Of a stretch of DNA of 64,000 nucleotides, positions 42,464-50,509 are shown in pieces (the stretch's first letter is position 1; each line of letters starts with the position of its first letter). The stretch is from JBGSMF01 sp964651475. GTDB taxonomy: Bacteria > Chloroflexota > Anaerolineae > Fen-1058. A program made the position numbers and the translations under genes. The notes under the pieces are model-generated. The model was not told where the DNA came from and did no database searches. It saw nothing but the letters and a program-made list of their open reading frames with translations. The stretch covers positions 119,984 to 183,983 of the forward strand of contig CAZYXV010000004.1 in the NCBI GenBank assembly GCA_964651475.1, read 5' to 3'.

Positions 42464-43441
42464 ATGTCAACATTTACTTCACGTGAACTGGGCAAGTCTG
42501 GTAAAGTCGGCCCATTGGGACTGGGCTGCTGGGCCATCGGCGGAATCTGGCAATGGCTTGGCGGCCCGGGCGGCTGGGGTGAGGTGGATGACGCCGAATC
42601 AATTCGCGCGATTCACGCCGCCTTGGACAACGGCATCAACTTTTTTGATACGGCCGCCAACTATGGCACGGGGCACAGTGAGCGTATCTTGGGACAGGCG
42701 CTGGCAGGACGGCGCCAGCAGGCGGTTATTTCCACCAAGTTCGGCTTTGTCGTAGACGAAGCCGGCAAAAAAGTGACCCGCTTTGAGAGTGACGACGACG
42801 TTATCAAGAATGCGCGCGAGTCGTGCGAGGCCAGTTTGCGCCGCCTGGGCACAGACTATATTGACTTGTTCTTGCTCCACGTGTGGGATTTTCCGGTGGA
42901 GCGGGCCGGTGAATTGCGCGAGGTGCTGGAAGCGCTGGCGCGCGAAGGAAAAATCCGCACCTACGGCTGGAGCACCGACTCGGTAGAGTTGGCGCGAACG
43001 TTTGCCGATGGCAAACACTGCGCTGCCATCGAGCATGACCTGAACGTCATTTTGGATGCGCCGGAGATGTTGGCCTTGTGCGAACAACATGATCTTGCCA
43101 GCGTGAATCGGAGTCCGCTGGCGCGCGGCGCACTCACCGGCAAATATAGTAAAGGCACAGTTTTTGCTGAGAATGATGTCCGCCGTGATGAGTGGTCGGT
43201 TGAACACTTTTTCGTACCAACCCTTGACAAGCTCGACGCCGTGTGCAGCATCCTGACCAGCGGCGGGCGAACTCTGGCGCAGGGCGCGCTGGCCTGGGTA
43301 CTGACCCGCAGTCAAAGGACCATCCCGATTCCTGGCTTCCGCACAGTAAAGCAGGTGGAGGAGAATGCCAGGACAATGCATTTTGGCCCACTAACGCCAG
43401 ACCAGATGCGTCAGATTGATGTGTTGTTGGAAAGGGTATAA
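42464..43441 (+). CDS. Aldo/keto reductase
   Basis: The 325-residue TIM-barrel enzyme reduces or oxidises carbonyl compounds with NADP(H). The catalytic tetrad is complete: D62 and Y67 in FFDTAANYGTGHSE, K92 in STKFGF and H139 in DLFLLHVWDF. The C-terminal cofactor region ends IPIPGFRTVKQVEENA. It resembles the YajO/YghZ-like or general-stress AKR branches, and the substrate is open. It follows the DUF362 gene by 29 bases. Composition is intermediate between core and accessory genes. Confidence 0.9.
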   Translation: MSTFTSRELGKSGKVGPLGLGCWAIGGIWQWLGGPGGWGEVDDAESIRAIHAALDNGINFFDTAANYGTGHSERILGQALAGRRQQAVISTKFGFVVDEAGKKVTRFESDDDVIKNARESCEASLRRLGTDYIDLFLLHVWDFPVERAGELREVLEALAREGKIRTYGWSTDSVELARTFADGKHCAAIEHDLNVILDAPEMLALCEQHDLASVNRSPLARGALTGKYSKGTVFAENDVRRDEWSVEHFFVPTLDKLDAVCSILTSGGRTLAQGALAWVLTRSQRTIPIPGFRTVKQVEENARTMHFGPLTPDQMRQIDVLLERV

Positions 43442-43619
43442 CCATTTGTCCGGCAGGTCAAGCTGCCCGATGACGACTTGCAAGCGATCCCAACAGTGGC
43501 GCCCTTTAATGTGCGTCGTCTTGCGGGCACTTGGGGCTAAGGATTAAATAACTTACCCATGCGCCGATAGGTTTACGTGCCTTCCGTCGTCAAGGTGAGC
43601 CAGTTATCTAATTCCTAAT

Positions 43620-43836
43620 TCTCATTGATCACGACATCGTGCGCACCTTTTTGCCCTTTTCCTAGTCGGAACACTGATCAGGACATCGTGCGTACTTTTG
43701 CCAGACAACGGAGCAAAATGCGTATTTTTGTACGGAAAAACGATAAATCGCGCACGATGTCGTGATTGCTTTTTGACACTAGACTGCGCACGATGTCGTG
43801 ATTGCTCAACCGCGCACGATGTCGTGATTATTGACA
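43620..43836. mobile_element. Internally deleted IS21-like element (217 bp)
   Basis: Ends TCTCATTGATCACGAC and, inverted, TGTCAATAATCACGAC match at 13 of 16 bases and are flanked by CCTAAT on both sides (43614-43619 and 43837-43842). Five copies of the 17-mer ATCACGACATCGTGCGC occur: two direct at the left (43628, 43677) and three inverted at the right (43750, 43786, 43812). Repeated binding sites at each end are a hallmark of IS21-family elements. No transposase (istA/istB) remains. The stretch 43442-43613 between the reductase gene and this element shows nothing I can identify. Confidence 0.7.
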
Positions 43837-43887
43837 CCTAATCCTTAGCTGAGCGTTGAGCGGCACAAGTCAAACAGAGGTCACCAG

Positions 43888-44451
43888 ATGCCCGTAAGAA
43901 CCGAAAAAGAGAAAATGCTGGCCGGAGAAACCTACAACTGCCTTGATCCTGACCTGGAAGTTGAACGCCAAAAGATCAAGAGCTTGCTTCGGCTCTACAA
44001 TCTGACTGAAGCCGCGCCTGAACGACAAGCCATCCTCCAACAACTGCTGGGACAGATCGGTCAGGATTCGATCATTGAGCCACCCCTCTACTGCGTCTAT
44101 GGTCGGAACATCTATATCGGCGATCATGTCTATCTGAACGTCTTGTGTACCATTCTGGACTGTAACGAGGTGCACATTGGCCACCATGTCATGATCGGGC
44201 CTGGCGTCCAGATCTATACCGCCGCCCATGTCCTTCAGGCGGAAGCGCGGATCCAGGGTTGGGAAGTGGCCAAACCAATTGTGGTCGAGGACAATGTATG
44301 GTTAGGAGGCGGCGCCATTCTCTTGCCAGGGGTGAGGGTAGGCCGGAATGCCGTGGTGGGCGCGGGGGCAGTCGTCACCCGGAGTGTTCCGGCGAATACG
44401 GTGGTGGCGGGGAATCCGGCCAGGGTGATTCGAGAGATCGAGCAGCAATAA
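43888..44451 (+). CDS. Maltose/galactoside O-acetyltransferase-like protein
   Basis: The 187-residue protein has the N-terminal Mac domain (EKEKMLAGETYNCLDPDLEVERQ) followed by a left-handed beta-helix built of hexapeptide repeats: VYLNVLCTILDCNEVHIGHHVMIGPGVQIYTAAH, then VEDNVWLGGGAILLPGVRVGRNAVVGAGAVVTRSVP. The active-site His lies in YTAAH. Family members (Maa, LacA, NodL) acetylate sugars with acetyl-CoA. It stands alone as a single gene, as a cassette would, downstream of the IS21-like husk. Confidence 0.9.
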   Translation: MPVRTEKEKMLAGETYNCLDPDLEVERQKIKSLLRLYNLTEAAPERQAILQQLLGQIGQDSIIEPPLYCVYGRNIYIGDHVYLNVLCTILDCNEVHIGHHVMIGPGVQIYTAAHVLQAEARIQGWEVAKPIVVEDNVWLGGGAILLPGVRVGRNAVVGAGAVVTRSVPANTVVAGNPARVIREIEQQ

Positions 44452-44560
44452 CTGGCTAGAGGGCTTGGCGAGGTTGAACAGCAAGTCACTGGGGTTGGTG
44501 GGCGAGGACCAGCAGCATGGGCTGCCTGGCGCTCAGCTCGCTCCGTTAACAGTGGGCTGG

Positions 44561-44588
44561 TTGCAAGGCCGAATGTGTATGGTATACT
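44561..44588 (+). promoter_or_regulatory. Candidate promoter of the HXXEE gene
   Basis: TTGCAA (44561-44566) and TATACT (44583-44588) are separated by 16 bases. They lie about 110 bases before the HXXEE gene, in a 240-base gap with no other supported feature except a GGCTAAC core-like heptamer at 44662-44668. Confidence 0.45.
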
Positions 44589-44695
44589 TTCGGATGAGTG
44601 GCACAATGCCGGAGAGTCAGAGTGATGGGTTGTGAGTTCCGGCAAAGAGGGACAAATCGGCGGCTAACACCGACTCCACGAGGAGTATCTTGATT

Positions 44696-45226
44696 ATGCC
44701 AGTACAGATAAACTTTCTAGCTGCAATATGGCTCTTTTTTTTGGTTTTTGTACTTCACGAAGTTGAAGAGTGGAATATTGACCAATTTGAGCACCGCAAT
44801 TTTGTGGGCTTACCCCCCGCAGCAACGGATCAAAGTGCGCGGATGTGGATCGGGTTTGTTGTTCTGACGGGGTTGGTTTGGTGCACCGCAGCTACGTTAC
44901 CAGGCAATCCTACCATCGCCGCATGGATCATTCTGCCTGCCATAGCCATCATGCTCCAGAACGCCCTGCAGCACGTATTTTGGGCGTTTTATTTCCGGCA
45001 ATATGCTCCGGGTGTTGTCACGGCGGTTTTGCTGATGATCCCGTCGGGCGGCTACGTGATCGCCATGTCCATCGAACAGGGGCACGTGCCGATTTGGTAC
45101 ATAGCTTTATGGATGGCTGTTGTTATTATGGGATTTGTCCAGACGGTTAGGGCCGGCAACAAGATGACACCTTTAATACGTACAATCAACAACATTGGTA
45201 TCTGGCTTTCGGACAGAATAAGATAA
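44696..45226 (+). CDS. HXXEE domain membrane protein
   Basis: ATG 44696 has AGGAG at ideal distance; TTG 44690 would be too close. The 176-residue protein has about five membrane spans and the defining motif H-EVEE in FVLHEVEEWNIDQFEHRNF, with another His in NALQHVFWAFYFRQYAPG. HXXEE proteins are small membrane proteins whose conserved His and Glu suggest metal-dependent chemistry, but no activity is established. It is a lone gene within the cassette-like run. Confidence 0.78.
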   Translation: MPVQINFLAAIWLFFLVFVLHEVEEWNIDQFEHRNFVGLPPAATDQSARMWIGFVVLTGLVWCTAATLPGNPTIAAWIILPAIAIMLQNALQHVFWAFYFRQYAPGVVTAVLLMIPSGGYVIAMSIEQGHVPIWYIALWMAVVIMGFVQTVRAGNKMTPLIRTINNIGIWLSDRIR

Positions 45227-45250
45227 AGCGGGATACTTTGCCGAGAGAGC

Positions 45251-45303
45251 GCCCAACACCCGCTCCGCAAACCCGGCGCTGCGTCTCAGCTTTTCCATTG
45301 GGC
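45251..45303 (+). other. Short attC-like inverted site
   Basis: GCCCAAC (45251-45257) pairs with ATTGGGC (45297-45303), and ACCCGC can pair with GCGGGT across the edge. The 53-base size is near the lower limit of attC sites. The right core deviates from GTTRRRY, so this is a tentative call. Confidence 0.3.
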
Positions 45304-45343
45304 GGGTCAGAATCTCGATGGATATCGAAGGATGAGAAATTAA

Positions 45344-45922
45344 ATGGAAAATTTCCAGGCCATCATCAAGCAAGCCAAACAGCAGCAAGCAATTTCTCTA
45401 GATCTGTCGTTTCAGGAATTAGTCACGTTGCCACTTGAAGTTGTTGAATTATCACACTTGCAGGTCTTGAATCTTCGACGCAACGTGCTCACCACTTTGC
45501 CTGCCGAACTCTGCCAGCTAACGCAGTTAAGAGAACTCAACTTGGGTCGCAACCGATTGACCACCTTGCCGCCAGTTCTCTTTGAACTAACAGGCCTGGA
45601 GAGTCTGCTCCTCTATGGTAATGCGTTGACGAGCTTGCCTCCAGCAATTCGCCAACTGGTCAACTTGCGTGGGTTGAACCTCTGGGATAATCAACTAACG
45701 TCCCTCCCACCCGAGGTTGGACAGTTGAGAAAGTTAATGACACTTAACCTGGAATCCAACTACCTTACAACCTTACCTGACGCCATCCAAGAATTGCACA
45801 ACCTGGTCGGGTTATACCTGCGGAGCAATCCATTGCCTCTTCCCAGTGAAATCGTCGCGCTAGAGGATCAGCCAGAGACCATTCTGAGGTATTACTTTAC
45901 GCACATTAGCAAAGGTCAATAG
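45344..45922 (+). CDS. Leucine-rich repeat protein
   Basis: The 192-residue protein contains about six 23-residue LRRs of the type LTTLPAELCQLTQLRELNLGRNR. The repeats form a solenoid for protein binding. There is no signal peptide or membrane segment. The C-terminus, LEDQPETILRYYFTHI, resembles the linker that follows LRRs in ROCO/COR-type or similar multidomain proteins, so this may be a detached LRR module. The gene starts 40 bases after an attC-like short site and is followed 12 bases later by a GNAT gene. Confidence 0.85.
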   Translation: MENFQAIIKQAKQQQAISLDLSFQELVTLPLEVVELSHLQVLNLRRNVLTTLPAELCQLTQLRELNLGRNRLTTLPPVLFELTGLESLLLYGNALTSLPPAIRQLVNLRGLNLWDNQLTSLPPEVGQLRKLMTLNLESNYLTTLPDAIQELHNLVGLYLRSNPLPLPSEIVALEDQPETILRYYFTHISKGQ

Positions 45923-45934
45923 GGAGAGTCATAG

Positions 45935-46396
45935 ATGCAGTTCAACTTTAAATTGATGGATGAACACTATGCCCACGCAATCGCAAATTGGCATTACGAG
46001 GGTATCTATGTTTTCTACGATATGGATCAGGACGCGGAAGACCTGGAAGAACTGTTAGACCCTCACAGTTGGGCGGATAGATACTATGCGGTTGTCAATA
46101 AATGTAACGAGTTGATAGGGTTCTTTTGCTTCGAACAAGATGGTGAGGCAGTGATTATTGGATTGGGATTGAGGCCCGATCACACAGGTAAAGGGTTAGG
46201 GCAGACCTTTGTTGAGGCTGGTCTTGAATTTGCACAAGAAAAATTCAGCCCTACAGCGTTTCGTTTGAGTGTGGCCACGTTTAATCAAAGGGCCATCCGG
46301 CTTTATGAGAGGGTGGGCTTCAAGCCCGACGGGGTTTTCATGAACGAGACCAATGGCGGCCAATACGAGTTTCTCCGAATGGTAAGGAAGGCTTGA
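45935..46396 (+). CDS. GNAT family N-acetyltransferase
   Basis: ATG 45935 follows GGGAGAG. The 153-residue protein is a single GNAT domain, with GLGLRPDHTGKGLGQTFVEAGLEFA (acetyl-CoA loop) and FRLSVATFNQRAIRLYERVGFKPDG. The N-terminus is aromatic-rich (YEGIYVFYDMDQDAEDL). The substrate is unknown. It closely follows the LRR gene. Confidence 0.88.
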   Translation: MQFNFKLMDEHYAHAIANWHYEGIYVFYDMDQDAEDLEELLDPHSWADRYYAVVNKCNELIGFFCFEQDGEAVIIGLGLRPDHTGKGLGQTFVEAGLEFAQEKFSPTAFRLSVATFNQRAIRLYERVGFKPDGVFMNETNGGQYEFLRMVRKA

Positions 46397-46454
46397 ACAC
46401 ATTGAATTCAAGTAATAGCCCAGGCAGCGTAGAAAAAAAACGGGGGTATCGGTT

Positions 46455-47831
46455 ATGGATACATTTGACAAATACATCATCGAAGGAGAGATTGGAAAGC
46501 ATCTCGATATCAAGCTCTCACCGTTCATCCAGGATGTCATTCAATCCCACGAGCTCCCCGGTCTTGCTATCGGCATTGTGGCTGACGATGAGATTGTGTA
46601 TGCAAGAGGCTTTGGGGTAAAGAGTATCGAAACCCGAGACCCCGTATCCATAGCAACCATATTTCACATGGCCTCGGTCTCTAAACCTTTCGTGGCTACC
46701 GGCATTGTTCAATTGGTCGAGCAAGGCATGGTTCAACTTGACGCGCCCGTCATCACCTATCTCCCCTATTTCAAGCTGGATGACGAGCGCTATAGAGACA
46801 TAACCGTACAACACTTGCTCAGCCATGTTTCGGGCATGCCAGACGTGGAGGATTATGAATGGGACAACCCTCAGTACGACCAGGGCGCGCTGGGGCGATA
46901 TGTGCGCAGCTTGTCGTCAGAGAAACTGGTCTCCAGGCCGGGCGACAAGTACGCCTATAGCAATATGGCATTCGAATGTTTGGGCGATGTCATCGCCAAG
47001 GTTTCAGGGATGCCTTTTGACGATTACGTAAGAAAGCACATTCTCAATCCCGCTGGAATGACAGAGAGTTCATTTCTCAAACCGGAGCGTCTTCCAGGGA
47101 GTTGGGCAGCGCCCCACGTGAGGATCTTGGCCAACCTGGCGTGGGAAGGATACCCGTACAATCGTATGCACGGGCCAAGCTCAACGCTTCACTCCAACGC
47201 TCTAGAGATGTGCAACTGGGCAATCACCAATCTAAATCGGGGACAGATCAGAGGCAGGCAAATCCTCAATCCTTCGTCTTACGACCTTCTCTGGGAACCT
47301 CGGGCTAAAACCGGCGAGGGCGAGCAAGTGGGCTTGAGCTGGTTTCTCGGAGAATATCGCGGCGAGAAAATGATCAGACATGGCGGGGGCGATATCGGCT
47401 TTCAGTCCTATTTCGTCATGCTGCCAGGCAAGAGGGCAGCGGTGGTTGTGGCATGCAATTTGATACCTGCTCCTGTTGACAAGATTGCTTATTCAGCTCT
47501 GGATATTCTCCTCGGTTACGATCCTGACCCCATCATTCCGTATGCCAGCATCCTTGTTCTCAAAACATTGAACGAGAAAGGTCTGGAGGCCGCTGTGGCG
47601 CAGTGGAATTCGCTCAGGTCAAATCATCCTCAGGAATACGATTTCAGCCTGCGGCAATTTGATAGCTTGTATACCGCAATGAGTTTGAAAAGGATACAGG
47701 ATGCAGAAAGTATAGCCCGCCTATGCGCCAGAATCCTCCCAGAAGCCGACTTGAACATCCTTGAAGATGATTTCAGTACGTATCAGAATACAGTCGCAGC
47801 GGCTATATTGAGAGCGATTCGGGAGCATTAA
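46455..47831 (+). CDS. Serine hydrolase, class C beta-lactamase fold
   Basis: The 458-residue protein has the penicillin-recognising catalytic triad: SxxK at S74-K77 (MASVSKPF), YxN at Y168-N170 (YAYSN) and HGG at 309-311 (MIRHGGGDIGF). Homologues include esterases, D-aminopeptidases and beta-lactamases. No signal peptide is seen, arguing against a secreted antibiotic-resistance enzyme. A helical C-terminal extension (360-458) of unknown role follows the domain. The next gene starts 19 bases later. Confidence 0.88.
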   Translation: MDTFDKYIIEGEIGKHLDIKLSPFIQDVIQSHELPGLAIGIVADDEIVYARGFGVKSIETRDPVSIATIFHMASVSKPFVATGIVQLVEQGMVQLDAPVITYLPYFKLDDERYRDITVQHLLSHVSGMPDVEDYEWDNPQYDQGALGRYVRSLSSEKLVSRPGDKYAYSNMAFECLGDVIAKVSGMPFDDYVRKHILNPAGMTESSFLKPERLPGSWAAPHVRILANLAWEGYPYNRMHGPSSTLHSNALEMCNWAITNLNRGQIRGRQILNPSSYDLLWEPRAKTGEGEQVGLSWFLGEYRGEKMIRHGGGDIGFQSYFVMLPGKRAAVVVACNLIPAPVDKIAYSALDILLGYDPDPIIPYASILVLKTLNEKGLEAAVAQWNSLRSNHPQEYDFSLRQFDSLYTAMSLKRIQDAESIARLCARILPEADLNILEDDFSTYQNTVAAAILRAIREH

Positions 47832-47850
47832 GAGTTTGTAAGGGGGAGGA

Positions 47851-48312
47851 ATGATCCTATTTCTTATCAATATCCTCGCTATCGTAGCTGTGGGAATTTT
47901 CGTTTTGCGCCGCGGTCGCGACCAACGGGTTGGAAGCATCAAGTCTGCGCACTGGCTAAGAATAGCTGGCCTCGTTCCGTTGGGTTTGCAGGTCGCGATC
48001 TTTTTACTCTTTGGCATTGGCGAGATGGCGTCAGGCGATCTAAGCGGCGCCGGGCACTTGCTGCAAGTAGCAGTCGCTGTGCTGTTGGGGATACTCGCCT
48101 GGATGCGGCCACTAGAGGGAGGGGGCGCCCTTTTCGTAGGAGCCATCCTTTTCATCGTCAGCTTCATGATTGGCTCAACCCCTCCCCCTGAACTCAGTGT
48201 GATATCCCCTGCAATAATGATCTTGGCGGCTCCGCAGATTGTCTCTGGCGCACTGTTCTCCATCGCCGGGATGCTGGCCCGGAGGGCTGCAACTCCAGGC
48301 AAACCAGGATAA
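47851..48312 (+). CDS. Small four-span membrane protein
   Basis: The 153-residue protein has four hydrophobic spans (about 2-20, 37-56, 66-84 and 90-108) and a fifth near 118-142, with few conserved polar residues. ATG 47851 follows GGGGGAGG. I do not recognise the family. It probably shares a transcript with the upstream serine hydrolase and the downstream rhomboid gene. Confidence 0.65.
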   Translation: MILFLINILAIVAVGIFVLRRGRDQRVGSIKSAHWLRIAGLVPLGLQVAIFLLFGIGEMASGDLSGAGHLLQVAVAVLLGILAWMRPLEGGGALFVGAILFIVSFMIGSTPPPELSVISPAIMILAAPQIVSGALFSIAGMLARRAATPGKPG

Positions 48313-48347
48313 GATGATTGAGTGCCAAACAAAACCCAGGTGAAAGA

Positions 48348-48905
48348 GTGAAAATCCATTACAACTCGCCGGCAGTCTTGACTTTTGCTATTGCCATTGT
48401 CTTTATCCATCTCGTGAGCACATACGCTTTTGCCGGATTCACCAATACTTTTTTTGTGATAGGGCCAAGCTTTTCATTTGCTGAACCTTTGGATTACTTT
48501 CGTCTTGTGTCGCACGTCATGGGGCACGTAAGCTTTGATCACCTGTTTAGCAACCTGTTGCTCATTTTACTGCTTGGCCCGATTCTTGAAGAAAAGTATG
48601 GCAGCTCCAGCATGGTGTGGATCATGCTAGTCACAGCATTGTCAACCGGGTTAGTCAATGTGTTGTTCTTGCCGACGAGCTTGTTGGGAGCCAGCGGCAT
48701 CGCTTTCGCCTTTATTATCCTGGCATCAATCGTCAACGTAAGAAGAGGTTACATTCCCCTTTCGTTTATTCTCGTTTTTGTTCTATTTATTGGCAATGAA
48801 CTGATTTTGAGCCTGGATGAGGATAACATCTCCCAAATGGCGCACATTGTTGGGGGAGTCGTAGGCGCTGTATTCGGCTTTTACCTTGTAAAGCCGGTAA
48901 GCTAG
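48348..48905 (+). CDS. Rhomboid-family intramembrane serine protease
   Basis: GTG 48348 is preferred (VKIHYNSPAVLTFA matches the family start and AGGTG precedes it); TTG 48318 is the alternative. The 185-residue protein has about six spans. Rhomboid hallmarks are present: H65-x3-N69 in FDHLFSNLLL, the catalytic Ser116 in the GASG motif of SLLGASGIAFAF, and the catalytic His166 in QMAHIVGGVVGA. It should cut substrates within the membrane. Substrates are unknown. Confidence 0.88.
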   Translation: MKIHYNSPAVLTFAIAIVFIHLVSTYAFAGFTNTFFVIGPSFSFAEPLDYFRLVSHVMGHVSFDHLFSNLLLILLLGPILEEKYGSSSMVWIMLVTALSTGLVNVLFLPTSLLGASGIAFAFIILASIVNVRRGYIPLSFILVFVLFIGNELILSLDEDNISQMAHIVGGVVGAVFGFYLVKPVS

Positions 48906-49041
48906 GAGTTTGTCGGAGTGGCTGACGCATCCCTATGCGTTGGCGGGGCTGGCATAGGGATGCCAGCCTGCTTTCCAAGAGGCTGCTAGGAGCTTGTCGG
49001 AGAGACGCCGAGGACAACGGACTGAGCAGGGTTCTCCGACA
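48902..49041. repeat. Cluster of TTGTCGGAG repeat ends
   Basis: CTAGGAGTTTGTCGGAGTG at 48902-48920, GGCTGCTAGGAGCTTGTCGGAGAG at about 48981-49004 (in two parts) and TTCTCCGACAG at 49032-49042 belong to the same family as 29979-30109 and 41056-41074. The arms can form hairpins. They flank a small zinc-ribbon gene and the end of the rhomboid gene, suggesting repeat-driven shuffling. Confidence 0.55.
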
Positions 49042-49066
49042 GCCAGCTTGTGCTCAGGAAAAGACC

Positions 49067-49270
49067 ATGTACAAATGTCCCAAATGTGGCAGCACGCAAA
49101 TAGATCAATATCGAATGCCGTTTGGCGCGATGTGGTGTAACGCCTGTGGTTTTAGGGTCGAAGACAAAAACCAGGTTCCCAACCCATTTGTCGAAGCGGC
49201 CAAACGCGCTGTCCCACAAGTGGTTAAACCCAATCAGGACCCTGCTGCGGACACCCGCCAGGGGGAGTAG
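49067..49270 (+). CDS. Small zinc-ribbon protein
   Basis: ATG 49067 follows AGGAAAA by a few bases. The 67-residue product starts MYKCPKCGSTQIDQ and continues MWCNACGFRVEDK, a CxxC-x15-CxxC zinc ribbon, with a flexible tail. Such proteins act as single nucleic-acid or protein-binding fingers, but no role is known. It sits between two repeat clusters. Confidence 0.7.
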   Translation: MYKCPKCGSTQIDQYRMPFGAMWCNACGFRVEDKNQVPNPFVEAAKRAVPQVVKPNQDPAADTRQGE

Positions 49271-49294
49271 CCGCAGCTTGTCAGGATGTTACGG

Positions 49295-49344
49295 CGTAAG
49301 AGCGCCTTTTCTGTCTAGCCGCCAGGCAAGTAGGCGCTCCTACG
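49295..49344. repeat. Inverted repeat between zinc-ribbon gene and lipoprotein
   Basis: CGTAAGAGCGCC (49295-49306) and GGCGCTCCTACG (49333-49344) are 11 of 12 complementary around a 26-base loop. It could end the upstream transcript or be a REP-type repeat. Confidence 0.5.
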
Positions 49345-49366
49345 GAAATTGTGGAGAGTCCCTGAA

Positions 49367-50365
49367 ATGAAAAAGACATATTTGCTCATCGTGTTCCTTG
49401 TCAGCTTGCTGGCAGCCTGCACGCCAGCGGCGTCAGGCTGCACGCTCAACTTTCAGGCCGCCGTCCGCCAGGGGCCAAGCGCCGGCCTCTCGGTGGCGGG
49501 CGATTTGACGTGGCAGATCCGGCAATCTAACATTGAGGGGCGGCTCGTCCGCGAGGATGGCTCGGAAGCGCGCGTCACCGGTCAGGCGGATGAGCGGGCC
49601 ATCCACATGGTCATTGAATTGGATGGGGACAATGTTCTCTTGGGCGTTGGCACGTCGCAGCAAGATATTCGCGAGTGTCGGGGATCGCTGGGGGGGAGCC
49701 TGGTTGGCCCGCAGCCGGGCGATAGCGGTGATTGGTATGGACGCTTTGCGGTGGGACAACCGGCAGGCGTATTATCTATGCTAAGCCTGCCTGTTGTATT
49801 GATTGTTTGCCTTTTGTTGTTTGCGGTGCTGGGTCTTGTAATCTTGCGCCGCCTGGGTTATAGCGGCAAAAAATCCGCAACCCCATCTTGGGTAAGCGCC
49901 AGCAGTCAGGTCGTCGAGCCGGAAGCCTGGCCTGGCCAGGCCGGCAAGCCGCTGGCGCAATTTGTCACCACTTACACGCTGGGCGACGATCACTATGACG
50001 TTTCGTTCAGCATTAAAACGGGCAGCGACTTTATGGGCGAGTGCGGCGCGGGTATCTCGCACACGCTGGGCGCGGGCAAACCCAAGCAAGCCACGGCGCT
50101 GGAAGTGTGGATCTTTGACAAAAACGACATCAACACCATCACCAGGGTGCTGATGAGCGAATATTGCTATAGCAATGAAGCTCAGCGAGCCAGCCTGGCG
50201 CACAAAGGCCAGGCCCTGCTCATCCAGCCGGGAATGAACGTGGAACTGGAAACCAAAACGCTCCGCTTGTTGGCGCACGTCGCCGAGCTGGATTATGGCG
50301 CGGGTGGATTGCCCAAGAGCTATTTCAACAAAGTGACGCTTAAACTGGCCGTGTGGGCCAGGTAA
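49367..50365 (+). CDS. Membrane-anchored lipoprotein, conserved Chloroflexota type
   Basis: ATG 49367 gives a signal peptide ending in the lipobox LLAAC. The 332-residue protein has an extracellular small-domain part (TLNFQAAVRQGPSAGLSVAGDL), a strong transmembrane span (about 145-165, MLSLPVVLIVCLLLFAVLG) and a cytoplasmic C-terminal domain. The latter reads QFVTTYTLGDDHYDVSFSI, then ALEVWIFDKNDINTITRVLMSEY, a domain I have seen repeatedly in membrane proteins of this phylum but which has no assigned function. A lipobox plus a downstream span would give a double anchor, so the lipobox may not be used. Confidence 0.65.
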   Translation: MKKTYLLIVFLVSLLAACTPAASGCTLNFQAAVRQGPSAGLSVAGDLTWQIRQSNIEGRLVREDGSEARVTGQADERAIHMVIELDGDNVLLGVGTSQQDIRECRGSLGGSLVGPQPGDSGDWYGRFAVGQPAGVLSMLSLPVVLIVCLLLFAVLGLVILRRLGYSGKKSATPSWVSASSQVVEPEAWPGQAGKPLAQFVTTYTLGDDHYDVSFSIKTGSDFMGECGAGISHTLGAGKPKQATALEVWIFDKNDINTITRVLMSEYCYSNEAQRASLAHKGQALLIQPGMNVELETKTLRLLAHVAELDYGAGGLPKSYFNKVTLKLAVWAR

Positions 50366-50416
50366 GAACAGGCAGGTCCCGACTTTTGCCATAAAATTGA
50401 ATACCTGTCCAATTCT

Positions 50417-50458
50417 AAAATCATCCAGGTGGCGTATGCACCTGGATGATTTTTGTTT
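50417..50458 (+). terminator. Rho-independent terminator
   Basis: AAAATCATCCAGGTG (50417-50431) pairs perfectly with CACCTGGATGATTTT (50439-50453), followed by TTTGTTTT. It is a textbook terminator for the lipoprotein gene. Confidence 0.92.
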
Positions 50459-50509
50459 TATAATGGTTCAGCACTTGTCAGGATTCCCTTGTGCCAGGAG
50501 TAAAACCGG

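Noticed and set aside
43620..43836. CRISPR-like array of 17-mers
   Set aside because: Copies are in both orientations with irregular gaps and sit at the two ends of an element with a target duplication, which fits an IS end structure, not CRISPR.
46455..47831. Beta-lactam resistance gene
   Set aside because: The class C fold is there, but there is no signal peptide and such sequences are mostly esterases or peptidases; resistance cannot be claimed.
39117..49344. Prophage or integrative element
   Set aside because: No integrase, terminase, capsid, portal or conjugation genes were seen; only small repeats and metabolic-type single genes.
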